Assembly (NCBI GenBank): GCA_946406115.1
Contig: OX291547.1
Span: 129,001 to 193,000 of the forward strand
DNA length: 64,000 nucleotides
Source: Apoda limacodes
Lineage: Eukaryota; Arthropoda; Insecta; Lepidoptera; Limacodidae
Reading direction: 5' to 3'
Shown here: piece after piece, positions 50,486 through 61,260 of the stretch
Layout: each line of letters opens with the position of its first letter
Position numbering within the stretch: the stretch's first letter is position 1
Made by a program: the position numbers and the translations under genes
Notes under the pieces: model-generated
Told to the model about the DNA's origin: nothing
The model's database searches: none
What the model saw: the letters and a program-made list of their open reading frames with translations, nothing else

Positions 50486-51530
50486 TGCTACTGACGTATT
50501 TTTGTGAATTCTCTCGGCCTTCGAAAAAACCACTTATTAAATGAAATGCCTGCAGGCCATAATTGTGGGTCTAGGCAGTTTTTAACCGCCGAAGTCGGTA
50601 TCCCAATTTTAAAGGAAGAGAAATCTGGGTTTAGTGACTTCGTAACTAGTTTATCAGCTGTAATTCTACTAGCCACTAGCCTTTCCTTTAGGGCGTCAAT
50701 AACCTCTGTTTCGGAGGTTTCCACGTCTAAAACGCATGTAGATACTACAGCCTCTCGACGGTTTTCAATCCAGCTATAGGGGGGCCGGTTCCCATAATAC
50801 CTTTTTTACGGTGTGAATTTTTTGGTTTTGCTATGGTCCATTTTTGGTTATTTTGATTTTCTATACACTTGGCTAGAGGCGTATTTTCGTAAGTGGAAGG
50901 TAGCTCGCATATTTCAGGACCAGGTGTCGTAAAACTAACCGGCGGTGGCTGCGGCGGCTGGGGGTGCGTCATCCGATTATTTGTAGAAACTGTTTTCGTG
51001 TTAGAACTTTTAGTGCTGGATGGGTTACCTTCTTTATTTTGTATGCCATTTTGCGTCACTCTCTCCGTTAACGACTTTTTTTTTGACCCCTCGTCTGTAT
51101 TGCAGAACTCAAAGTCGACGAACGGTGGACATTATTGGAAGACATTTTGCTTGCTGTCATATGTATCTGGTTGTCAACACTTAATCTTGACGTGTTACTC
51201 ACGGTCTTTACGGACAACCGATCATCAGAAACCGCACTGATATTACCACGGTTATCACACTTCTCACAGAATGAATTGTCAGGTATAGTTTTTAATTTTT
51301 TGAGCGTTACACACATTTCCTGCACTATGAGTTTTAGGGACGTAATCTCGTTAGTTTGAATTTTCATAGCTAAATGTAGGGATGCTCGAGATCCCTTTAG
51401 GTTTTCTGCATCGCTGGTAATATTTTGCGACACAATTATATTTCTAAATATATCTGTAGGTACGCCCAAAAATACACGTTGTTACACACGTAATGCGCGC
51501 GACTCACTGAGCGACTCATCAATAGAGGCT
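50486..51530 (-). pseudogene. Probable LINE ORF1 (gag-like), frameshifted
   Basis: Three minus-strand frames in order. 51469-51068: a helical, Ser-rich N-part with AENLKGSRASLHLAMKI and ITSLKLIVQEMCVTLKKLK. 51059-50745: a Pro-rich linker (PQPPQPPPVSFTTP). 50785-50488: VVSTCVLDVETSETEVIDAL followed by SFKIGIPTSAVKNCLDPQLW and PAGISFNKWFFRRP. The last part resembles the RRM-like C-terminal domain of LINE ORF1 proteins, where xxFKVGVP..and WP.G... are typical. Coiled coil, linker and RRM order fits a CR1/Jockey-type ORF1. No ORF2 follows on the 3' side; Jockey G lies about 110 bp away. Confidence 0.5.
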
Positions 51531-51534
51531 ATAC

Positions 51535-52340
51535 ATCCCTGAGGGCCAGAATCCAAAAGGGATCGCAAAGAAAATTTTACCCTATTAGGGGGGGCCCCAA
51601 CTAAAACAGAAACAGTGGGTAATAAGACTGTAACGAGGTATGTGTAAAAAGAGGGAGAATGGGCTGCTACTACCTATTCAGACCTTGCTGGCAATAAGAA
51701 TTCGCTTTAGGATAATGGTTCCCAAGTTTTGTAAGGTAGCTGGCGAAGGCAGGACGTTTCTGGTACCTGGTACCTACCAGTTTTAAGTTTTGGGGGTCGC
51801 TTTTCTATGCATGGCCATTTGGCAATAGGAGGTGAGAGTGTCTGTCTCCGGCTAGTTTTTGGTGGACTGCACACCTCAGAATGGTAAGAGCCTTGCCTAT
51901 GCAAGAGGCTGCCGAAGAGCGAGATCTGCGAGGAGAGGGAGATCTGCGCGGAGAGTGGGAGAGTGGGGGGATGTATGGAGTAGGCGAGTGATACCACGTT
52001 CGCGTGGCTTCAGCCGGTGCATATGTTCCTACAGCACCGAAGCCTCCCTCGCTCCTCCGGTAAGACGTTCCGCGTGGTGAAGAAGGCGGCGCCGCATTAG
52101 AATCGGCTCGGTGTCGCGAAGAACGCGGCGGCGTGTGATTACCAGCAGCAGGGTAAGGTTCCGGCCCTGTGCATCGTCATGCTGATAGGGGTTTGCGCCC
52201 CTAGGGTAGTCCCCTCGGGGCTTAGAACGCTGCTTAGCTGTTGCAATGTCGGCAAGGGTAAGAAAAGACCGGTGTTTTTTTATAGGAATATATACGGGTG
52301 AGTTTTCTATGATGTCTGCACCACGAAACAAATGCATTAA
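51535..52340. other. GC-rich segment of unknown nature
   Basis: Much more GC-rich than its surroundings, especially 51880-52240. GAGATCTGCG occurs twice at 51920-51945. Two strong hairpins follow each other: GGGG..TTGCG..CCCC at 52186-52202 and CCCCTCGGGG at 52211-52220. It could be the 5' UTR of a LINE read on the minus strand, ahead of the ORF1 above; not recognised. Confidence 0.35.
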
Positions 52341-52945
52341 TGAAACAACTTAAATTGTTAAAACACTTTTTACTTACCGTCTGTGTTTTCCTCTTCCTTT
52401 TCTTCGGTCTCTCTCTGTCTACATTACCCATTTTAATAATCAAAAATTTTCACATCGTAAGCAAACGAGAACCAGTGAAATACTGACATTATTGCCAAAT
52501 GATTATTTTGTATAATATAATGCTATCTGATCTAAAATGGTCCATGAGCTTTAAATCATTTTTGCAAAATTTAAATTTCCATATGCCTTCTGCAGAAATG
52601 TTTTAGGTGCTTTTAAATAATTTAAGCAAATTATTTTTTATCTAAGGTATAAGACCAAGTCGCGTGGAATGTTTATGCGGGATAATTATTTTGTAACTCT
52701 TATTTGCTTTATTGTTCAAAGAGTCTTGAATCACTTCTGCTTTATTTAGTTAGGTTTTTTATAGTTATGGGTATAATATTATGTGATATAAAAGTATTTC
52801 TAGTTGACAGAATAACATGAGTTTTTACAACATAGGCCAATCTCAATCTCAATTTGGCCAATTTGTGGGTTAGATATTTTTTGCACAACACAGTCCAAAT
52901 AATTATGGTTCTTAATCTTGTCACTTCTAAATTACGTTTTTTTTT
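52341..52945. other. AT-rich intronic DNA, no gene seen
   Basis: No coding sequence or repeat recognised. Confidence 0.45.
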
Positions 52946-52949
52946 TCTT

Positions 52950-53165
52950 GACCTTGGCGTTGTAGACAGGGTGTCGTTTCAGCCGAAGAACGTCCACTGC
53001 TGACCGTAGGCCTCCCCTATATGTCTCCACAACTACCGATCTTGATCCGCCCGCGCCCATCTGCTTCCTACGGCTCTAACCAGGTCGTCTGTCCACGTGG
53101 TAGGAGCCCGTCCAACGCTGCGTCTTCCGATCCGTGGTCGCTACTCAAGAGCCTTTCTATCCCAT
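52950..53165 (-). pseudogene. RTE-like LINE C-terminal scrap
   Basis: The minus strand encodes RPRIGRRSVGRAPTTWTDDL, VRAVGSRWARADQDR and HIGEAYGQQWTFFG, the conserved C-terminal end of endonuclease-reverse transcriptases abundant in moths and butterflies. One stop lies within it. About 70 codons; no other part is present. The plus-strand 66-codon frame here is its shadow. Confidence 0.7.
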
Positions 53166-53169
53166 GTCG

Positions 53170-53975
53170 GTAACTTTGCTTCTTTGGTGAATTTCCTTGT
53201 TTTGGATTTTATCGCGCAAAAAATCACCGAGCATGTCTCTTTCCATGGCTCGCTGAGCGACTCTGTGTCACTCTGTGCCAGACACGGTGTAGTGTAAAAA
53301 TAATGCGTTTCATATCACATGATATTGCTTTTGCGCAATAATCATAATATCTTTGTACTAAAGTTCTAATGTACTACTAAACTTTGTACATGTAACGTAT
53401 GTTATTCCTCTGTAATGTTCTAATCAATCTATACCATTCCTTATCGGCTTAAAACCGTTACGCCGTTATGCCCATCACTAAAAAGAAAGTAATCCAATAG
53501 ATAATTGGGTATTACCCTAACTTAAATATAGCTTAAGGGGTTTTCCCTATTAAGAATGAACATCAGATATCAGAACATACAAGATTTATGTAAAGCGTTG
53601 AGTGTTGATACAACGGAGATACGCAAAAAAATGTTTATCAATTTATAAATGTTTACTTTGGCGTATTTGAAAATAGTCTAGAAATGGCAAATTAATTATT
53701 TTAAGGTCTAATTGATTTAAAATTTATAAGTAAAAGTAAAAAAAAACGTAAAAAATAATGGTTTAATACATTTTGACTGTTTATTATATGACATTTAAAA
53801 ATACCGGTTTTTTCAACCCGAGTGGGTAAACATTAACTACAGACCGGGCCGCTTCCTTACACAAAATTAACGTAAGTAAACATTTTTTTAGTGAATAAAA
53901 AGGAGGCACACGGGTGGTCGTGGGTACCGGTGTTATATTGTTGCACCGTCGCAGTAGATAGAGTGAGAGTAATAC
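53170..53975. other. Intronic DNA, no gene seen
   Basis: AT-rich; nothing recognised before the dpr exon. Confidence 0.45.
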
Positions 53976-53979
53976 TAAC

Positions 53980-54190
53980 CAACGACGTGCAGTGTGACAA
54001 AGAAGGAGCGTACGGGCTGGGTGGAGACCTGGCACTCGTAGACGCCAGCGTCTCGCTGCTGCGCCCACTTGACGTGGAGCGTCCAGTCGTCGGCATGGGG
54101 CGCACGCGTGGCTGAGAACCGCTGGTCCGACGTGTACGTGTACCCCCCCACCGTCAGGATGTGCAAGTCACGATGCCGGATCCACGAAAC
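53980..54190 (-). CDS. dpr: dpr-like gene, exon for the second half of Ig domain 1
   Basis: A 211-bp exon with acceptor GCGTGGCAG (AG at 54191-54192) and donor G|GTTAGT (GT at 53978-53979). It starts VSWIRHRDLHILTVGGYTYT (core Trp of the Ig fold), continues SDQRFSATRAPHADDWTLHV and QQRDAGVYECQVSTQPVRS with the second Ig1 cysteine, and ends FFVTLHVV in phase 1. This is the signature Dpr Ig1 segment that makes the DIP-binding face; Dpr6/Dpr10 are the nearest members I recall. No stops or odd residues. The preceding exon with the first Ig1 cysteine and the signal peptide was not seen in 54191-64000. Confidence 0.93.
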
Positions 54191-54235
54191 CTGCCACGCA
54201 CACGCACACTCTCAAACAAATTAGATCTAGGTATT

Positions 54236-54533
54236 TTTTTTTAGGGTTCCGTACCCGAAGGTTAATTAGCGGAACCCTATTACTAAGGCTCCGCTGTCCG
54301 TCCGTCCGTCTGTCACCAGGCTGTATTTCATGAACCGTGATAGTAAGACAGTTGAAATTTACAAAGAAGATGTATTTCTGTTGCCGCTATAACAACAAAT
54401 AATAAGAAACAGAATAAAATAAATATTTAAGGGGGCTCCCATACAACAAACGTGACCTTTTTGTCGCCTTTATAGATAATGGTACGGAACCCTTCGTGCG
54501 CGAGTCTGACTCGCACTTGGCCGATTTTTTTAA
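54236..54533 (+). repeat. Lepidopteran RTE/SINE-type interspersed repeat
   Basis: Begins after a T run with AGGGTTCCGTACCCGAAGG, contains CCGTCCGTCCGTCTGTCACC and TGTTGCCGCTATAACAACAA, and ends GCGCGAGTCTGACTCGCACT. I recognise it as a very common repeat of moth genomes. Nearly complete. Confidence 0.75.
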
Positions 54534-54920
54534 TTGGGTTTAGAAGCGATTACTTTTACTATTATGATATTTATTTAAACCTAAGATAATTAAAGTTAAT
54601 AGTATTCAAAAATGTAGTGACTGAGTAACGGTGGGAATCCACAAGGTAGACAGAGATTGTTTAAATTATATGAGGAACGGAAGTATAACCAGAGTGATTA
54701 TTTTGCTAACTATGTAAAAATATTATAAAATGTTTAGGCAACTTTGTGCCACAGCAAAGGCCACGTTTATTTGTAAGATATTTAGAAGTAGCTCAGATGT
54801 AATCAAAGCTACTTGAAAATCCAAAGAGTGTAATTCTGACTTTAAACTTAGTCAATGATAAACTTTAGAGTAGACCTCTAGCAGGTTGAAGCTTTTGAAG
54901 TTTTCTTTAGTTATATCCCA
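54534..54920. other. Intron or flank, no gene seen
   Basis: No feature recognised. Confidence 0.4.
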
Positions 54921-54922
54921 AC

Positions 54923-55122
54923 TACCACTCGCTCGCTCGCCAGCCTTCATACGTCCCCACTGCTGGAGCACGGCCTACCCTCATAAGCGAGGGTGATTTG
55001 ATGATTGTGAGTGACCCAATTACCACTCGCTCGCTCGCTCGCCAGCCTTCATACGTCCCCACTGCTGGGGCACGGCCTACCCTCATAAGCGAGGGTGATT
55101 TGATGATTGTGAGTGACCCAAC
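54923..55122. repeat. ~98/102-bp tandem duplication (2 copies)
   Basis: Units at 54923-55020 and 55021-55122 both begin TACCACTCGCTCGCTCG and include CATACGTCCCCACTGCTGG and CATAAGCGAGGGTGATTTG. The second has one extra TCGC and two or three substitutions. Includes a TCGC microsatellite. Confidence 0.9.
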
Positions 55123-55279
55123 TACCACTACCAAGTCTTAATACAGATCTCTCACCCACGCTAAAATGCTTCTCGAACAAAATGTAGCAGTTTGCAATGA
55201 CAACTTTAAATTTTAATTTTTAAGAGCTAAAGACATAATATTAATGAAGTTTGAAGTATCACTGGAAAGTCACTAGAAA

Positions 55280-56460
55280 TCACTAGACAAGAAAACAACC
55301 TGACCTAGACAATCTATCTGTTCAAATATTTTTTTCAATAATTTATTATATTGCACGTTATCTGACAATCATATTTTATAACTGCATTGTGGCTGGTGTG
55401 TTCCCTGATCTAATGAGTCATGGTTTTTTTTTTCTGACTGACTATGCAGTTGGCTATTGCAGCCATTACTGCTTCACCGAGCTTTTTGGGGCGAGACTCT
55501 GAAGGAGCCTCAGCCCATATAGCGCCCAACGCTCAAGGGCTCCCAGCGGGGGGAGCCTCGGCTTGGGTTGTCGCTCTCGGGGGCATCTCTTCTACCGGCG
55601 TGATACTCGAACCCGAAGGTGAGTAACCGCCAGGAGGGGAGTTCCCAGTTACGCGGGTGCGGTTTCGATTGAGTGGGGGCGAGAAGCTCTCTCACTCTTT
55701 GATACCTCGTGTATCCTTGCGGGCGTCGACAAACCCGGGGACGCCGGCGTGGTGTTAGGGGGGAAGACCCTATTAGGGTAGGTCTCAGAGGGGCCGTTAG
55801 TACGTACAGAGGCCGCCTAACTATAGTTTTACGACCATGCCCAGGTCGGTCGGGGGGGTGAAAAGGGGAGTCATGGTAAAGTTGTTCCTTTGCTTAAAGC
55901 CGGCAGTACAAGAAACCCTATTTAGTATAGAGCAATTTCAATTGTGCCAACTCTTAGAAATATTTTTTTCAAAAAAAATAATTCTTAATCAGCTATTGTC
56001 ACATTTAAAACAAAAATTAATGTTGTTGATTCAATTTGGTATCAAACAGGGTCGCACAACAACCGATGCTGGAATTAAGCTTATTAAACAAATATATGAG
56101 GCTTGGGAAGACGCACATGATGCATTGGGAATATTTTGTGATCTTTCCAAGGCATTCGAATACGTTAATCGTTCAAAATTGGTGTTTAGGCCAGTAGTCT
56201 CGTCCTTTTGAGTTCGTATTTAAGTGACAGAATTAGAAATAGTGTAAGATCGTCGGGGTCTGTGGTGCGCATGGGCGTGCCACAAGGTTCAGTCTTGGAT
56301 CCATTCTTGTTTCTTGTATATATAAATGATCTACCAAGCTATTTAAAAGTGCCTATGAAATAGTGTTGTTTGCAGATGACGCATCTCTTTTATTTAAAGT
56401 AAAACGCCAGCAACTCGATTATGACGAAGAATATAATGTTATTGCCCCCCAACTACCTTT
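55280..56460 (+). pseudogene. LINE reverse transcriptase, interrupted by Jockey F
   Basis: Plus-strand RT pieces: NIIYYIA-like start, CIVAGVFPDLMSHGKVVPLF (broken at the Jockey F insertion within MSHG), then NPI, KKIILNQLLSHL, FGIKQGRTTTDAG, IKLIKQIYEAWEDAHDALGI and FCDLSKAFEYV (Asp 1). Then, out of frame, RMGVPQGSVLDPFLF (motif B) and IVLFADDASLLFK (Asp pair), through 56440. The family is Jockey-superfamily-like, related to the scrap at 4085-4210. Frameshifts after 56170 and at 56355; dead. Confidence 0.7.
55424..55867 (-). mobile_element. Jockey copy F, 444 bp, with 9-bp TSD
   Basis: GAGTCATGG at 55415-55423 is repeated at 55868-55876. Between them lies, in reverse, a poly(A) (T run at 55424), the Jockey 3' UTR and the C-terminal ~100 codons of ORF2, with frameshifts. 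It is nested in the RT frame of another LINE. Confidence 0.85.
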
Positions 56461-56600
56461 GAATTTAATAAAGGTATTGAATGTGGTATCTTTTCTGATC
56501 TCATGAAGTACAGTAAAGTTATACCTATATTTAAATAAGGTTAACTGACCTGCCTAACTTTAGACCAATTTCTATTCTACCTGTTTTCAGTATTTTTTTT
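56457..56600 (+). pseudogene. Out-of-order LINE RT motif 1-2 scrap
   Basis: Reads CGIFSDLMKYSKVIPIF and, after stops, LPNFRPISILPVFS. These are RT blocks that precede the catalytic core, yet here they come after it. This implies a second fragment or a rearrangement. About 140 bp. Confidence 0.55.
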
Positions 56601-56798
56601 AAAAACTGATTTTAAAGCAATCGAGGATTCAAACAATCTTTGTGCTGAAGAAGACGTCAATTTACAATATGTGCAATAGATACTCTTTAAGAGATAAATA
56701 AAAAAAAAATTATATGTTAGATTATTTAATTTATGTTCATAAAAATATTTATGGTTTTTAAAAGAATGGCGATATTCATAATCGTAGTACTTGAAATA
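56601..56798. other. AT-rich spacer
   Basis: Nothing recognised before the next LINE fragment. Confidence 0.4.
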
Positions 56799-57535
56799 GA
56801 TGACAGTACTGAAGACGCTTATTACACGGGCCGTGCAAGCATCCCACGTTCCGTTGTGGAGGAAAAGCGTGAAGAACTTGTGTCTCAAATCGAGATCGGT
56901 CTGTCCAAGGTCTCTGACTGGGGGCGGGAAAACTTGGTCCGATTCAACCCTTCAAAGACACAAGTCTGCGCGTTCACCGCTAAGAAAACCCCATTCACTG
57001 TAGTCCCACAATTCCAGAACACTCCCCTCTCCATCTCCAAGAGCAATGGGATCCTTGGCGTTGACATCTCCAGCGATGTTCAGTTCCGAGATCATTTGCT
57101 AGACAAGGTAAAGCTGGCGTCCAAAAAACTTGGTGTACTCAACAGAGCGAAGCAGTACTTCACGTCGGGGCAAAGGTTGCTACTTTACAAGTCGCAAGTC
57201 CGGCCCCATATGAAGTACTGCTGCCATCTCTGGGCGGGTGCACCCGGATACCAGCTTGACCCTTTTGACTCGGTTCAACGACGGGCTGTGAGAATTGTCG
57301 ACGATCCCAAACTCACTTGCGGTATCGAGCCCTTAAGTCTGAGGAGAGACTTTGCCTCCCTGTGTGTGTTCTACCGCTTGTACAATGGATTGTGTTCTGA
57401 GGAATTGTTCGAAATGATGCCCACGGCTACTTTCTACCATCGCACCGCTCGCCATCGACAGGGAATTCATTCTCACACTTTGGAACCAAAATGGTCGCGT
57501 ACAGTGCGGTTTCAGAGAAACTTCCTCCACGGGGT
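56799..57535 (+). pseudogene. LINE ORF2 C-terminal region (thumb to near end)
   Basis: Open frame with KVSDWGRENLVRFNPSKTQV, LGVDISSDVQFRDHL, LLYKSQVRPHMKYCCHLWAG, VQRRAVRIVDDPKLT and TATFYHRTARHRQGIH, then SRTVRFQRNFLHG. This is the region after the RT palm in the same LINE family as 6228-6552. It is cut at 57535 by an abrupt switch to a gypsy integrase, leaving one continuous 371-codon frame (56733-57848). The palm is absent and the start Met at 56733 has no meaning for the element. Confidence 0.75.
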
Positions 57536-58161
57536 TCGTCATATTAAAAGTAGTATAACTCCCCCTATGTCAAATGGTTTAGCTGAAGTAGGTATAAAAA
57601 CGATCACGTCTATGTTGTCAAAATACGATAGTGAGAGACAAGATAGCTGGGACTTAATTTTACGCAAAGTCGTACATGCGTATAATATCTCTCCGCATCA
57701 TACAATTGGTTTCTCACCTTTTGAAGTGTTTCTAGGAAGAAGTCCGAAAATTGAAACGGATAATAATTTAGGGAATCGAGGTAGAATACCTTTAGAATCG
57801 AGAGAAACACGAGATGTAGTCTTACGTCAAATAGTAGAAAAAAGTTAGGCATAGGATAATGCGAGCGCAGCAGCAACAAAAAGTTGTATTTGATCGTCGG
57901 GCGAAACCGAAAAATTTGGTTGTAGGAGATGTAGTATTGTTATATTTTGATAAACGACGAACAGGGTTCTCATATAAATTAAAGAAGATTTATAAGGTTC
58001 CTTATGAGATTGTTAGGTTAGTTAGGCATAACAATGCGTTGTTGAGAAATGTACGTCCGGATAGACAGGCAGGTCCTGTACATTTTAATAGGTTAAAAGT
58101 ATTCCGTCTGAGATTAACCGTTTTAAATAGGTTAATTCAACTAAGTTACATGGTAAAATAA
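57536..58161 (+). pseudogene. Ty3/gypsy integrase C-terminal half, frameshifted
   Basis: Starts VRHIKSSITPPMSNGLAEVG with the catalytic Glu of the DDE integrase, then WDLILRKVVHAYNISPHHTI and FSPFEVFLGRSPK, to a TAG at 57846-57848. It resumes in another frame from 57859: QQQQKVVFDRRAKPKNLVVG, VVLLYFDKRRTGFSYKLKKI, YKVPYEIVRLV and VHFNRLKVFR, ending 58161. This is the C-terminal beta-barrel region that closes gypsy pol. The two catalytic aspartates and all earlier domains are missing. The same G-over-C strand bias continues downstream, so the following tract probably belongs to this element. Confidence 0.75.
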
Positions 58162-61100
58162 ATAAATGGACAGATCGATTTATTTATATATAGATAATGA
58201 AGTCAGGGTATAAAGCTAGTCAGGCTAGTTTTAGTCAATTTTTTTGACTAGACGGAATTTGAATATTTTCAAAATTCAGAAGGTCTAGTAACGGACATTG
58301 TTAATATTCGATTGGTAATTTTAGATATTTTAGACGGATTAGGTTGAATTTTTTCAAAATGTAGAAAGTCTAGTAGCGGATATTGGTAATATTCGTGTTG
58401 TAATTTAGGCATATAGATTATTTAGGTATGTGTAGGTTTGCTAAACTATACTAGGTAAGTAAGAAATACTTGAGAGAAATAGGTAATTTCTTAAAAGTTT
58501 AGAAGTTTGAAAGTCAAACTTAGGTAATGTCGAGTGATAATGAAATGTCATTGTAGAATAGAATGTTCATAGGTGAAGAGCGTATGATATTTATTGAAGT
58601 TGTTATAGCAATAAAGGTTTGCTAAAGCAAAGATTGGAGGAGTGAGTCATGTTATTCTAGTTGTCATGGTAACGTAAAATAATAGGGTATTTTCATTTTG
58701 GTTGTATTATTATAGTTGTGGTTGTGCTACATATATATGGATAGAAGTTAATGTAAATGAAATAGGATAGAAGAAGGCTGTAGCCTAGCCGTAAAGTGGG
58801 TCATAGAAATGAGTAAAGCAGGAAGAGAAGGTCACCAAGTCATGTGAAACTTGAACCTTGTACTAAGTACACGTTGGAGGTTAGTAAATATTGTAGGAGC
58901 ATAGATTGAGGTAAAAAGAGTTCATAGGAAACGAGGGTCTGGTAAGTTGATAGTTGTAGGAAGTAGTCATACTAGTAGGATTTAGTAGAGAATGATAGGA
59001 ATTTTATTAGGTGTAGGTTATTTTGTTAAAAAGTTAAGTAGGGTTTGATATATGAGATTTTGGTTAGAAAATACAAAGTCTTCATATGAAAATAGGTCAA
59101 GCATAGAGAAGTTTGAAGTTAGATAAGTTCTGTAGGGAATATCTTATTGTGAGATGTGTTTAGGATGACAGTAGTTAGTATAGGATGAGCGAATTCAGAG
59201 GATAAAGTTATATTTGTCAATAGATAGGGCTAAGACGGATTGATGTTAGTCAGTAGTAGGGTTCCGTAAGGTGATTCATTTTATTGAATTTAATTATTAT
59301 ATTAAAAGAAAGGATATCTTAAGATAGGGTTCCCTAAGATTGGTTATTTTAATAGCGTTAGTTGCCAGTAGGAAAATGGTTAGTTGAAGTTAGGAGAAGT
59401 TGTATTTTATTTATATAAAGTTCCGTAGGTAGATTTTTATAAAAAAATTAAATAAATAAATAAAATGGTATTGTAAAGAGTGAATTGATTTGAGGAGATA
59501 TAGGGTTCTGTATATAGGTTTTTGCATCTTATAAATATATAATGGCATAAAATATTGTCAAGGGTGAATAGGTATAATGTGTAGGGATCCGTAGGTAAAT
59601 AATCTAACGATAGATTGATGTGTAAAATAGGTCAGAGCCAAGTGCGAACCATTGATATTTTAAAGGTTTTATAATGAGATATATGGTTGAAAGTTGTCTT
59701 GGTCAAGGGTGATCTGTGTCAAGCATGATTCGGACCAATGGTATTAGAATAGTAATTATGGTCGAGTGAGACTTAGGTCAAGGGTGGTCTAAGTCATTAG
59801 GTATAATCTAAATAGGATCCAAGTAGGATTAGGGCCAAGTGTGAGCCGTAGGTGTATAGTATTTTTTTTAGGTAGGATAGCAATTCCTATCCAGGTAGTC
59901 AAGTGTAAAACTTGAAAAAAAAAAAAAATATAATAGGTCAAGGGAGAAACTTGAGAAAAAAAAAAAAAAAAATTTTTATTCGTTTTCGAATCGAAAATGA
60001 AACAGGGTTAAGCTTCGAGTTTATATGATTAGTATTAGGTATTAGGGTTAAGTATGAGTAGGAATGAGAATTCATTGGAGGAAATTTACGCGACGTTCGT
60101 TGTTTTTTTTAATGCGAACATGACATATGACTTTAATGAAAAAGGATATAAAGGTAATGGTTGTTATAATATATTGTATTAATAAGTTAGGGTAATTAAA
60201 GGAAATGACTCCATCCTTAATTGTCATTGTGGTTAATGAATTTTATTATTAGTTAACAAGGGAAAAGAAAAGTGGTAAATGGAATGGAATATGTAAATGA
60301 TGTTATTTTCTTAATTTTCTTATGAAGGTATTAAATGTAAAGTAAAGATTTTACAATTTGAAAATATGCGCGATAGGATATACATTGAATTTCTTAAAGG
60401 AAAAGAAACTTTGTTTAATTATAATTCAGGTAATGAAAGTTTATGAGATTCTTAGGATGTATGGTTGGTATTTGATGTAAAATAAATATTCTCATAGTTG
60501 ATGAATTTATTAATTGTTGAGGAGTTATAGGTAATTAGTAAAGTTGTTTATTAGTTTATTAGAAATGGAATAAATATGAGGTACGAGGTTTATCAAGGGT
60601 AATGCAAGCCGAAAGTAGGAGTTTTTGTGTTATTGTAACATGTTAAAGTAAGTTAGGTAGGTATAGCACTTAATGCATGGTGATGCGCCACCAAATCTAG
60701 TTAGGATCTAATAAGTATCTTAATATTGTTTTTAATTTTGAATTATTGATGAAAAAGTATAAGCGAGTATGAAGGACCATTGTATTTATAAATTGATTAT
60801 TAATTTTTTTTGTGTGCCTTCCAATTCAAATATATTCAGAAAAGAAGATGCTGATTTAGGGATCAATTGTAGGTCAATACGGGTAGGTTTTATAACGCGA
60901 ATTGAATTTAGAATCAAATGAACACTGTTTGACGCGTATAATTTATTGAGCTGCATTACAGTTTTTAACTTGTATTAAAAGTGATAAATGTAAATGGAAG
61001 TTAGGAGGACGAGAGATTTTGTTTTATGAGAAAAACTAAAAGATGTTTAAAGTAGAGTCAGGTATAGGAACAATTGTGATTAGCTTTTGTTTTGTTAGAT

Positions 61101-61260
61101 TGAATCGATGATAATGTAATTAACGTAGGTTGATAGGGTATTATAGTGTATAATATTTTTGAAGTTTGACTTCAAAAGTCAAAAATGTAAAACTTTTTTG
61201 TGTTGGCATTATTAATGAATTAATTTGAAGGGAGTTGCCCAATATTTAAACAAGTTAGTG
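58162..61260 (+). other. Cytosine-poor, TAGG-rich 3.1-kb tract, no ORF
   Basis: No frame of 60 codons exists on either strand from 58162 to 61876. In three 60-base lines counted by hand (from 58921, 59341 and 60541) G totals 53 and C only 10. Recurrent degenerate motifs include AGGGTTCCGTA-like (59266, 59325, 59507), GTCAAGGG-TGA/TGG (59555, 59702, 59771, 59937) and AGCCAAGTGCGAACC / GGCCAAGTGTGAGCC (59626, 59833). It sits directly 3' of a gypsy integrase. I infer a long 3' untranslated region of that LTR element; a decayed satellite is the alternative. Confidence 0.5.

Noticed and set aside
53097..53297. Plus-strand 66-codon frame
   Set aside because: Shadow of the RTE-like fragment on the minus strand.
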